A DNA stretch of 64,000 nt from Lathyrus oleraceus (Eukaryota; Streptophyta; Magnoliopsida; Fabales; Fabaceae), in the NCBI RefSeq assembly GCF_024323335.1, contig NC_066584.1, positions 240,215,994 to 240,279,993 on the forward strand, in the 5' to 3' direction. This document shows positions 33,244-43,979 of the stretch, piece after piece. The position numbers were made by a program, and so were the translations under genes. Position 1 is the stretch's first letter; each line of letters begins with the position of its first letter. The notes under the pieces were generated by a model. That model was not told the DNA's origin and searched no databases. It worked only from the letters and a program-made list of their open reading frames with translations.

Positions 33244-36200
33244 ATGGCTGATGACCAACATGAGGAAGTTAGTAAAGTATCCGCGGAAGAAGAAATTCGA
33301 AGAGGCATCACAGTAATGCGAAGGGTGGTCCAAGGAAGATCTCGAGGCATCATACTAGATGTCTCTTGGAACAACCAGGGACAACTTATAGAACCTAATG
33401 GGCATACCTTAACTAGTTTCATCGGTGCACTAGTAAGGAATGAAATTCCCATTACATGTGATGATTGGAGAAATAAAGAGTTGAAAGAGTCCAAAGAAAA
33501 AATTTGGAGTGAGATAAAGGTACAATCATTTGGCCCTTAATTATACGGTATCAATTATGTTTTTTCAATTACCGATACTAACTATCAATCTGTATGTTTT
33601 TCTTAGCGATGTTTTAACATCGAAGAAGAAAGAAGAGGGTTTTGTATGAAATTGGCCGGAAAGCTTCTTAGAGGTTTTCGGACATTTTTATCATCCAAGT
33701 TCCTTAAGGATGCGGATGGTAATTTTGTGGATGCGGAGCTTCCTAGAAAATATGAAAGTTTGATATCGGCTGAAGAATGGGAAGCTTTCAAATCCAAAAG
33801 ACAAGACCCGACTTTTCAAAGAATAAGTGCTACAAATCGGGAAAGAGCATCAAGTCCCGCATATCCGTACCGAAAAGGACGTGTCGGATATGGACGCTTA
33901 GAACAATCCATGGTAAGTATTTATAAATTGCGAAAACAAATTTGTTCATCATATATTAGTTTTATCTGATCAAATTGTATGACTTAATGTGTAGCTGCAG
34001 AAGGAGGAAAGTTCAGAAACATCTCTTCCTGCACATGTTTTGTGGAAGGAAGCCCGTGTGGGCAAATCTGGAGTTCCTCAAGAAGACGTTTTAAACGTAT
34101 ACCAGAAATGTGTAAGTATAACATTTTTTCATTAATTGAATAACATTTTTATACACAAATATTTGACAAGTATACGGTATTCATCTGATTTTTCAGGAGG
34201 AGCTATCTCAGACTCTATCTCCCGATGATACTAAGAACATACTTAGTCGGGCATTAGATGTCCCTGAGTATTCTGGTCGGGTGAGGGGTAAGGGATTTGG
34301 AGTCACTCCGACCTCCCTCAGTGTTAAAAAAGGAAAGGCTCCTAGTAATCGGGAGCTTCATGCAAGATTGGAAGCCATGCAAGCTGAGCTTGATGCATTG
34401 AGGAGAGAAAGAGATGCTAGCGCCTCAACGGTATACAGAGATGCTTCGGACAAAAACAGTATCAACTGTACCTTTCAACCGAACATTCCAGAGGTAATTA
34501 CATATAATTGTCTTAAATTGAACTATTTGCTTAAATTATGTATTTGACATATATACACATTAACGATTTCTTGTTATTATTGGTTTTAGGGCATTTCCCA
34601 TTGTCAGCTGTATTTGTCGTCACCATACTATCGGATGGTTGGCAAGGGAAAAGTGCATAACGTTAGCGGAGTATTACTCCACACTAGAGAGCTCCCTGCT
34701 GGATGTTTGAAGGTATCAGTTGATATTGCAGTTGACCCGAATGCAGCATTACCATATCCTAGCGATGATTCGGATGCAACAACGGTGCACGAAGCAGTAG
34801 GTTCGTTTGTTGCATGGCCGACAAACCTCATATGCGTAGGATATGAGGTATGCTTAAAACTTATGTTAACTTTAATGTGTATATTCAAAGTTTAAAATTT
34901 ATGCTTAAAATTTTACTTACATATTTTCCTTGGTTATGTTAAATAGACTCCCACAAAATCCAAATCAAGAAAAGAGGTAATATACAATTATATGACATAT
35001 ATTCATGGAAGTTGTTACATTCTTAATTTGATCTAACTATTTATATGACATGTAGGTTCAAGAAAATGAGGTTAGCAATGCCTCCGCACAACAAATAAAG
35101 GAGGTTAGGAACGCCTCCGCACGGGTAAAAAGTTCTGGTGCTAAGAAGACCGTAGCTAGGAAAAAACCTACCACCAAGTATAGGTCGTGCCTCAGGACAT
35201 TTATAGAGATGACCGATATACCGACCGGAGGTGTTCGGACTATACATATGGAGGAAGGGATTTTCGGCTTTGCTCACGACCAAATGATTGGTAATGAAGA
35301 CTTCATGCAAGTTTTTGGTCATGAAGAAATCGGCGTCAACGTTGTCAATACATATATTAGGTAAATCCGGTCTACTTTGTTTTATTAATTAAACAACTTA
35401 TGTTAATGATGTTTACTTTATGTTAATCCGGTTTACTTTATGTTTCAAAAGAGGTGTTAATGATGTTTTTATATTAGGTTTTTGTATGACAAAATGATGC
35501 GCCCCAATGATTTGGACGAGTCATTCGGATTCTTAGCACCCGCGAGCATCAACTTAGGTTTAATCTTAAATAGACCGGATACCGTGACGGAGTACGTTCT
35601 TCGGATCCTCAATGACAATAAAGATGCGGAGAAGTTGTTTTTTATACCGTTTAATACCGGGTTAGCATTTCATTCTAAATTCATCTATTATAATTATTTT
35701 CCAAGTTACCATCTAACATTTGCCTAATCATTACAGTGGACATTGGTTGTTGCTCGCAATCAATCCTATCCGAGAAATTGTGTATTATCTTGACTCGTTA
35801 GGAAATGATTGGGCAACATACCCGGATATGAAGTTCCTAATTGACACGTAAGTGAGAATGTTCAAAATTTTTCTTAGTTTATGTGAATTGTTCTAATTGC
35901 TTCATTTTTATTTTATTAGCATCCTACAAGCTTTTCGGGCCCAACGAGATATCCAAACCTCAAGGAGGGGCGCCAACCGCATTACATGGATTAAAGTGGC
36001 GGTATATTTTTAATTACCACATTTTTTATTATATGAGTGATGACACTTGATAAAACTTAGGATTTATAATCCATATTTTTTTTTCATGTAGTGTCCTCAA
36101 CAACGTAATCAAATAGATTGCGGGTATTTCGTGTTGAGGTTTATGCGGGATACTCTTGCTTTGGGCCGATTAGTGATTCCCACCGATGTATGTATTTCTA

Positions 36201-36387
36201 ACTTATGAGTTATTTTTATATTTACACATATCTCATTTAATTAAATAGTTGGAATTAATTCAAAATATGTTATATTATTATGTAGTACTTTGAGGAATTC
36301 AAGTGTGCATTTTATACAAAGGATCAAGTGGACGAAATCAAAGAGGAGTGGTGTCAATTCATGATAGAGCTCAAAGTTTTTTCATAA
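33244..36387 (+). CDS. CACTA second gene: Transposase_24-like protein with a C-terminal Ulp1 (C48) protease domain, 12 exons
   Basis: By GT-AG sites and phase I place exons at 33244-33519, 33607-33912, 33995-34111, 34197-34493, 34590-34847, 34947-34976, 35056-35360, 35478-35660, 35737-35847, 35920-36001, 36092-36187 and 36286-36387. Together they make 2,163 nt with no stop or shift, about 720 residues. The N-terminus resembles plant En/Spm Transposase_24 proteins (KLLRGFRTFLSSKFL). A helical segment (RLEAMQAELDALRRERD) and a DUF8039-like block (exon 5) follow. The C-terminus is a Ulp1-type cysteine protease with His (GGHW, codon 35741), Asp (YYLDS, 35792), Gln and Cys (QIDCGYF, 36119) all present. 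The likely roles are DNA binding at subterminal repeats plus deSUMOylation, both inferred. The ATG at 33244 follows a stop-rich leader; an upstream Met at 33211 is possible. Confidence 0.82.
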
Positions 36388-36663
36388 ATTTGTGTAATTA
36401 ATGTGTAAAATGTGTACATTTGTAGTATATGTAATGACTTGTAAATGTGTACATAAATTTGTATATATTTTGATACATTTAAGGCAAAATTGGGTTGAAT
36501 TGATATATATATATATTTGTTAGCCAAAATTGGTAGAAAAATGCCAAAATGGCATGTATAAAATGTGATAACTGTCTGTCAAAATCTGGTTGAAAACAGG
36601 TAGAAATTCTGGTTTATAAACCTGGAAAAAATGTGGTTTAAAACAAAAGCTACAAAAATTTTC
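36388..36663 (+). other. 3' flank of the CACTA second gene
   Basis: Noncoding, AT-rich, with a short (AT)n run near 36503-36515. It should hold the polyadenylation site of the preceding gene. Confidence 0.5.
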
Positions 36664-37147
36664 GTATACATTAGACAGCGCTTTTGTAAAAAGCGCTGTC
36701 TAAGGGGGGGATTATAAAGCGCTTTAGGCAAAAGCGCTGTCTAAGGGGGGGGGGGGGGGGGGGGGCTTAGACAGCGCTTTTTGAAAAGCGCTGTCTAAGC
36801 CCCCCCCCCCCCCTTTAGACAGCGCTTTTGCCTAAAGCGCTGTCTAAGGTATACCTAAAAAAATTAAAATAGGGGGGGCTTAGACAGCGCTTTTTGAAAA
36901 GCGCTGTCTAAGCCCCCCCCCCCCCCCCCCCCCTTAGACAGCGCTTTTGCCAAAAGCGCTGTCTAAGGTATACCTAAAAAAATTAAAATAGGAGGGTCTT
37001 AGAAAGCGCTTTTGGCCAAAGCGCTGTCTAAGGGGGGGGCTTAGACAGCGCTTTTAAGATTTAAACAAGCGCTGTCTAAACCTTTAGCAGCGGAGGCTTA
37101 GACAGCGCTTTAAAGCGCTGTCTAAGGCTAAAAAAAGCGCTGTCTAA
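36664..37147 (+). repeat. CACTA right subterminal repeat array with G/C homopolymer runs
   Basis: About twenty copies of AAAGCGCTGTCTAAGG or its complement, many as head-to-head pairs separated by poly-G or poly-C: 21 G at 36745-36765, 14 C at 36800-36813 and 21 C at 36913-36933. A block of about 120 bp containing TATACCTAAAAAAATTAAAATAG is repeated (36841-36875 and 36961-36995). The pairs can fold into long hairpins. Confidence 0.9.
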
Positions 37148-37166
37148 GGTCTTGTTTGGCGTAGTG
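37148..37166 (-). repeat. CACTA right terminal inverted repeat
   Basis: Read inward from the right end on the minus strand it is CACTACGCCAAACAAGACC, beginning with the diagnostic CACTA. The matching left copy was not found near 14503. Confidence 0.85.
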
Positions 37167-38574
37167 CAAAGAACCTAAATCAATACAAGATCATTTCTCA
37201 TCTTCTTTTGGCATGGCAAGTTGTAGGAGCTTGATTCACTAATCAAGATCTCTAACTTGTGTTGTTGCCTACATTATTATTGACCGGCCTCAGATAGTTA
37301 TGACTTCTACATAAGTCCAATTACGATTGCTTAACATAGCGCTAAATTGCCTTATGGCACACTAATACTAACCATTAACCATTAACATTTAATTATTGCA
37401 CTTTACATTTATGCAATTTACTATTCTTGTACATATTATTCATTTGCTTTTTTCCTTTGCTCGTTTGAGCACATGTTTATGTTAATGCAATTTGCCTTTT
37501 GCTCACTTGAGCACATAATTGTGTATATACTTTTGTGCTTGTGTTTTGTTTGATTGTTGTGAACCAAATGCCAAAATGGACAAAAGGACTTAGACTTTAG
37601 GACATTCCCTATGCAAAATTGGAGTTAAAGAGCAACTAGGAATTGGGCCTTTAGAGTGCTATAAAAGTCAAAGAGCAACTAGGCATTGGGCCTTTAGAAT
37701 TCTATAAGTGTTGAAGAGAACTTTGAAAGGACCAATTTCTAAACTCCTTCTTGTTCATTATTTGTTTGCTTGATAGAACTTTTTGATGTGTGTGTTCTTG
37801 TGCTAGGGATTCCAACGTTGAGCCTAAGTGAAGAACCATTGTCATGAGCTTCTAAAGAGAGAGATCTAAGAGCCATTGGGGATCTTCTAAGAGCTTGCTT
37901 GATTGATTGATTGCTTGAGTTTACAATTATTTGCTTGCTTATTCCAAAGGATGGGAGCTACTTGGATCATCATTATGATCTCAAGAAAGGAACTCCATTT
38001 GTGGTCTTATTTCTCTCCCTTCATCTCTTGTATGATTAGGACTTTAGCCATTCTTCTTCTTCCCTCCACTTTAACCCAATCGAAAACTTTTGTGCAAACA
38101 TTAACACTTCTTTTCAAACATTATAAACCTAAGCATTATGCTTTTGATTTTCAAACTTCTTTTCATAACACTTATTTTGAATTGAATCTTTAAGTCAACT
38201 TTGACCATATTCTTGTAAATACTTTTCATTGGTAAATACAACTCATTCAAATACTTTTGTGGTTTCAATGGCCACTTCCTTATCAAAAACTTTTCATAAC
38301 CTTTAGCTATTAGGTTTGAGTTATCCTTGAGGTAGATGTAATGCTCACCTATATCCTTAGTGATGGACAATGAGTCTTCCATGCTTATTATAGGGTTAAC
38401 CCCTCACTAGCATGTTGAAGCTATCCTCACATGGTGGATTTGTGGTTTTAGGTTGAGTTTTCTCCCTTAGATAACAAAAGACCTTAAGGCTTTTGGACCC
38501 AATCAATTCACCAACTTGTTTTGAGATTTTTACCCTGAACTACGAGGTTTTGATCCTAATCTTTTTTAAGATGG
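37167..38574 (+). repeat. Element A LTR, middle segment (starts with right copy of the 420-bp duplication)
   Basis: Bases 37167-37586 repeat 14083-14502 exactly. From 37587 the LTR continues with its natural sequence to TACGAGGTTTTGATCCTAAT near 38560, matching element B near 48005-48025. It is then cut by the solo LTR at 38575, with GATGG at 38570-38574 as target. Short repeats such as GAGCAACTAGG...TTGGGCCTTTAGA occur twice near 37630-37700. No gene seen. Confidence 0.85.
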
Positions 38575-41500
38575 TGTCGCAACGCGAAAAACAACCGGCA
38601 GAAAAAGAAAACAGAGCCGCCACCGTGCGTTATTTATCCCAAAGGAGGGAAAGGAAACGCTTGAAGTAAACCTGAAAAAGGGGAAAGGAACGGTCTTACG
38701 ACCAGAGATGCAGGGCACGGGAGTCGGTTACGCAAGGGGAAGGTATTAACACCCCTCACGTCCATCGTACCTGACGGGATCCACGCTCAAAAGAATAGGA
38801 AAAGGTTGCTAAATAACTGCTCAAAGAATGCACACACACTGGAATAAACAGGCGGAATAAAACGGAGGAAGGGGACTCGGCAGGATGTCGCATCCTGGGC
38901 CTACGTAGTTTGTCAGACACAACCATCAGAGTCGACGTAGTTCGGGGAAATGGGGAACGGGCTCGCTAGGATATTGCATCCTATGCCTACGTATCTTTCC
39001 CTATCCAGAGAAAGAATCAGAACTCTCGTAGTTTGGCTAACGCGCGCCGAAACAAAACATCGAAACTGGACGCTGAGACGTCAAAAGAAACACAACACGG
39101 AAATAGACTGCAATAGCTGGACTTACATCTAACTCCTCCAAACAAACAGGAAACGGAATGCCAATAGTTGCGCTTATATCCGACTCCAGGCACACGAGCA
39201 AGGAAACGGAATGCCAATAGCTGGTCTTATATCCGACTCCAAACACACAACAATCGCTAACCAGCGAACACCAAAGAAAAGAAACAGAATGACAAACTAA
39301 TAGGGAGTCTGGAACTCGAGCCTACTAGTTGTCGCACAAACAAACAGAGACGCTGAGACGTCAAAAGAAACAGAGAGGTTGAGACAAACAAGCTAATAGG
39401 AGTCGGGAACTCTGACCTAAAAGCTGTCAAGCAAACACACACAAAGGGTTGAAAAAGAAAAAGGGTGCCCGGAGAGATCTCGCACGATCTCCTGCCTACG
39501 TACCTCATCTGGTATGAGGATCAGGGCGACGTAGTTCCCCTTAACAGGGGAGAAGCTTTCTCCTAACCAGAGACTCGGGAGACTAACTAAAAGGGAGACT
39601 GACTCGAGCCTGATAGTTGTCATGCAATCCACAATGGCCCTAGGTTGAGGTATCTAAACAGAACCTAACTCGCACAGGCAGCAAGTCAAAACGAACAGCG
39701 AATCAACATGTATGAAAAGCAAACACACAAGCAATCATCACACTCTATATGCAAACAAGCGGCTCATACAAGGATGGGCTTTAGTCAAGGGGTCATATCA
39801 ACCTCGACAAACAAGCCAACACTGGAAGGGTATGATGAAGCTCTTAACCACTGACATTGACCGTCAGGGTGAGCAGATGAAAGGTAATGAGGGTTGGACC
39901 TCATAGCTCTTAACCCGGGCCTGGGTGAGCTTGAATCAATGAAAACGTGGGGGTCCAGAATGAGGGACCCTATTCCACTTAACCGACTCTGTACAAGATC
40001 TGGGGGACGTGTCCAAGAGTATCAACACGTAGTGCGAGCTTAATGGACGACTCAACGACTAACAGGGGACTGGCTACTAGTCCCTTCTATCTGTCAATTG
40101 CCTCTTCACTTAGGAGGACTTCACAAAGTAACAGCACAAATATAAACAATCACAGTCATTGCCTCTTAAGGAGGACTTCAGCCAAATGCCTACCAAAAGA
40201 AACGACAGGGCTTCCAGACTACATGGAGTTAGAGGATGATTACCTAGGTGGTATGCCAACCACAAGCAAAGCAAATATCAAGCAATGAGCTAAAGCTACT
40301 AAAGTACCTGTAAGAAAATCAAACAAGTCAATATTCACATTCAGACAAATCAAACAGACACAACAGTGGTTACAACCAACATGCATACAAGGCAAGTCAA
40401 CAACTCAAGTGAGTTCATCACCAAGGGACCTACAATACAACCAAGGTTAGTGTACAAAGTAATTTGCATCTCAAGTCACGAGATCAACATCAACCATTAA
40501 GACTAGAAGCTTGAACCTGAAATGCAAAGCTCAAAAGGTGAGTACAAACCACTAGTACCAAGACTAGGGTCAAAGGCAAAGCAAAAAGTCAAAACAGCAA
40601 CCAATATTCAACATGAAGCACATTTATTCAAGTAAGAACATGTCCTAAAAAGGACTAAACTCAAATCCTAAGGCAAATCCATCTAATGGTCATGCTAAGG
40701 CAAAGGCACACAATGGTGATCAACAATTGGACATACAAATGAGAAAATGCACATTAAATCAGAACTGAACCCAAAGATCATGAAAATTTATATACAAGCT
40801 CAACATGTTAAACACAAGCATCATGCAAAAAATTGGGATCAGAAGAGATCAAATGGCATGTCAATAAAAATGAACAAAAGCAACATCCAAATGTGTGACA
40901 CACATTGTCACACCATACATTCATGCATCTAAAACAGAGATGGAATATGCTAAAAATGCCAAACAAAATCTCAAAAATCATGTATCATGTTAGGAATAAG
41001 CATATCAATTTTCATGGCAATTGGACAAACAATGATCATTTCACAAAACATTTAGCAACACATGTCACATTTTGCATCATGTCCAATCACTCAAGCACAT
41101 TTGAAAATCCAGCAATGCAAAAATTATGAAATAAATGTCACAAAATAAAAGACATCAATATGAACATGTGAGAAAAAATTGCATTCAATTTGGATTAATA
41201 TTCCATTTGTTATGAATTTTAGAAATTACATGAACAAAATGAAATAATGTGACAAGAATAAATGGAAAATAAAAATGTGAAAAGAAATTGGCAAGCGCAC
41301 AAGACTGGGATCGAACACAGGTTGGTAAGGCTACAACCAGCACTCTCAGGAAAATAAATTCACAAAAGTACACAAGGCTGGAATCGAACCAGCGTGGCAA
41401 TGGTTGCAAGGTGCGTCAAAACACAGCACTTCATTTAATGAAGTGGCAGCCACACGTGCGGTCAAAGGACACGCAAGCTTGGTCAAAACGCTATGGACCA

Positions 41501-43500
41501 ATGGAAGCGCCAAGCAGGCGCAAACATGGAAGGTGACTGGATCAAACCCTAGCCTAAAAACCAGACGGCGGAGGGAGGTGTTTTCCGCCATCTTCTCCGG
41601 CGGTTTCACGGCGACATTCATCATTTCATAATTTTTTTTCCAGAATTCACAACCAAGCACATCAATGGAAAGATCTCATCATGTAGAATGCAAATATCAC
41701 ATTAGCTAAGCCTAGTTCATCATATATTGGACGGATCGAAGGAAAGAAAATTGGATCTACAAACTTTAACTCATCATAACTCATGCAATACTCATCCATT
41801 TTCCATGAAATTTATATCAGAATTCTCATTGCAGCAAGGCCTATCTAAACATGTCAACAAAATAGCAAATGGTGAGATTCGATTTCTAACCTCCTTGAAG
41901 AACAGTGAGTTGATTAAGTGGATTTGAGGCCTCAAAAGTATCCAAATCTTCTCCTCTACTCTTGCTATGAAGCTTTGTGCACGATTTGATGCTTGAATTG
42001 TCCTGGATCTAGCTGAAATTCAAACCTCCATGTTCATGTTCATGTGTTGAATGTGCTTGGTTCTTGCTCAATTTCCACGAAAAATAGATGAATCATGCTC
42101 CAAATTCCATGAAGATGAAGGATCTATGAAGAAAATGTGTGTTTGTGTGGAGAATTTTTGAAATCCAAGGAGAGAGAATTTTGGAGGGAAAAGAAATTTT
42201 GAGATCTAGAATTGTGATTATGAGCAATTCTGTTACAATTAAGCTTATATATGACATGTTAATTATGCTGCTAATGATGATTAGGCTTGGCTAATGAAAA
42301 GTTAATGAGAAATGAGGTGTTATGCACAATTGGTAAATTCACCTTATGCATGACAAATGTACATGAACAATGCACATGCATGGTTCAATTACACTTAAAA
42401 TCAACTTATGACCATGATGGAATGATCAAAAAGCTTGTAGCATCTTTTAAATTCTTCATTTTCCCTCCAAAAAGCACATGCATGGCCAAATGATCATGTG
42501 ATATTATTTCATGCAATGCAATGATGAATTTGGAAAATATAGGTCACAAGGAGCATTTTGCAAAAAGAGTGGCTTCATTTGGAGTTTTGAGTCAAAAGTT
42601 ATGCTATGTTGAACTTCCATGTACACTTTATGATCATTTGGCCATAACTTCTCAACCATTCATCAGATGCTCATGATCTTGGACTTTTTGGACGTGGGAG
42701 AGAAAGATCTTCAACTTTCATGTTGACCAAAACTTAATTCGAAGCTTCTATGATGTTGGAAAGTCAAGTTGAATGTGGTCCAAAAACTTGCCATTTTTGG
42801 AAACTTTCAATTACAGGTCACTTTCCATTTTTGGAAACTTTTGATCTGGCTTCAAAATCTTCAAGATATATGTTTGTAATGACAAATTAACTTCTTTTGA
42901 ACATGAATGAGATGTTGAAACTCATTTCCCCACCTCATAGCCCTCAGGTCTTGCACAATTGACTGTATAGGCCTCAGATGACCTGGAAATGCACTGATGA
43001 CTTTTAGGCCTCTACCACTTGGCAAAGTTGCTTCAAAATGAACCTTGGCTCATATAAGCTCAACATAATGATCATGTGATCTCCATCTCAATAGAATACC
43101 TCATCTCCTTGAGAATCCCTGGTTTAAAGAATGCAACTGATTAGGGTTGACCAGAGGTCAAAACCCTAATCCCAAAAGGGACTTGAGCATGCACAATGAA
43201 ACTTTGGAAGATGATAGAACCATGATGATGGTAATATATACTTGCCAATAAGATAATGCTCAAGACCATTGAAGAACCAAGAAAACCCTAATGCACAAAC
43301 CCTCAGATGGTTGATGATCAATTTAAAGAAACCCTCAGGCTTGAATCTCTTAACCTCTCTATCTTCTGAAAAAGACTTTGGAGGATGACCTTCTTATTTC
43401 CACATGATATGCAATATGCAAATGCCTAATGTCATAAAACATGAAATGAAATATGCTAAACTAGTCCCAAGAAGAGGGGGGCAAATTTTGAGGTGTTACA
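38575..43500 (-). mobile_element. Solo Ogre LTR, 4,926 bp
   Basis: The plus strand runs from TGTCGCAACGCGAAAAACAA to TTTTGAGGTGTTACA, flanked by the perfect 5-bp duplication GATGG (38570-38574 and 43501-43505). No gag or pol sequence lies inside, so this is one LTR left by recombination between two. The U5-like end (GCCGCCACCGTGCGTTATTT) is shared with the C1 and C2 LTRs, but this LTR is about twice as long. No supported gene was found in it. Apparent ORFs are short and unconvincing. Confidence 0.9.
39110..39245 (+). repeat. Short tandem repeat in the solo LTR
   Basis: About 2.7 copies of a unit of roughly 53 bp containing AAACGGAATGCCAATAG and TTATATCCGACTCCA, with a few differences between copies. 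The phrase GACGCTGAGACGTCAAAAGA also recurs nearby (39070 and 39349). Confidence 0.65.
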
Positions 43501-43871
43501 GATGGTACGTAGGCAATGGGTTTATCCATTCAAACATAAAATTATAAATAACTTGTATATTCTCTTCTCATCTCCTCAATCATGTTTGCACAAACAAATT
43601 TTCACAAAATACCAACCATACAACAAGTTTGAAAAGGGCTCCCTAGGAGTACCTAGGATGTTTTGGGTGCTTAACACCTTCCCATTGCATAACCAACCCC
43701 CTTACCCCGATCTCTGACATTTTTATTAGTTTTTGATTCGATAAAACTTCTCGGTTTTTGTTCGCTTTCTAACCTTTCCTTTGGATAAATAGAAGTGCGG
43801 TGGCGACTCGACTTGTATGGTTTACTTTTGATTTAGTTAATAAATCTAAAGGTAACGAATACCCCGCTACA
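43501..43871 (+). repeat. Element A LTR, last segment
   Basis: After the duplicated GATGG it resumes GTACGTAGGCAATGGG, which continues the interrupted phrase seen whole in element B (TTGGTACGTAGGCACAAG near 48030). It includes AAGGGCTCCCTAGGAGTACC, also shared with B, and ends ACCCCGCTACA. Confidence 0.85.
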
Positions 43872-43979
43872 ACATCAACAATACCCATAAGAATAAGGAA
43901 TAGGAAAAGCAGAAGGAAGAAAGGAGTGAAAGTACCTAAAACGTGTCTTAAAACAAAATTATCTCCTTCGGTAGATACC
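43872..43979. other. Short spacer between two LTRs of the same family
   Basis: 108 bp, A/G-rich, without a recognised feature. It separates the 3' LTR of element A from the 5' LTR of element B. It may be original target DNA. ACATC (43872-43876) and ATACC (43975-43979) would be the respective target duplications, with partners outside the window or lost. Confidence 0.5.

Larger units (their letters stand above)
14503..37166 (+). mobile_element. CACTA (En/Spm) transposon, left terminus missing, carrying a nested Athila
   Basis: The right end is GGCGTAGTG at 37166, the reverse complement of CACTACGCC, the terminal motif of CACTA transposons. Subterminal arrays of AAAGCGCTGTCTAAGG in both orientations occur at both ends. 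Inside are a TNP2-type transposase (29777-33019) and a second multi-exon gene (33244-36387). The left terminal CACTA motif is absent: the left junction at 14503 falls inside the subterminal array. Removing the Athila insertion and its duplicated target leaves about 9.0 kb. The candidate 3-bp target duplication is CAA (37167-37169 and 14083-14085). Confidence 0.88.
11565..43871 (+). mobile_element. Element A: 3' part of a second Ogre-like LTR family, heavily interrupted
   Basis: The region 11565-12104 holds no gene and ends in a purine tract AAATAGGGGCATC directly before an LTR start TGTAAGACCCCAATTTTG at 12105. The LTR then continues in three pieces (12105-14502, 37167-38574, 43501-43871) separated by the CACTA transposon and a solo LTR, and ends ACCCCGCTACA at 43871. 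The same LTR family is seen uninterrupted in element B (43980-48397), where matching phrases occur in the same order. With insertions and duplicated bases removed, the LTR is about 3.75 kb. The left body of A lies beyond C1. Confidence 0.8.

Noticed and set aside
14083..37586. 420-bp direct repeats as LTRs of a single large element
   Set aside because: They lack TG...CA ends, a primer site and a polypurine tract. The right copy follows a CACTA terminus, and both copies are internal parts of the element A LTR.
41281..41424. tRNA gene or SINE: B-box-like GGTTCGATTCC on the minus strand at about 41380-41390, with a similar degenerate motif near 41310
   Set aside because: No matching A box or cloverleaf could be drawn, and no A-rich tail or target duplication surrounds it. 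It lies within a solo LTR.
41346..41660. Overlapping 75-104 codon ORFs on both strands in the solo LTR
   Set aside because: No domain, both strands open at once, and the region is LTR noncoding DNA.
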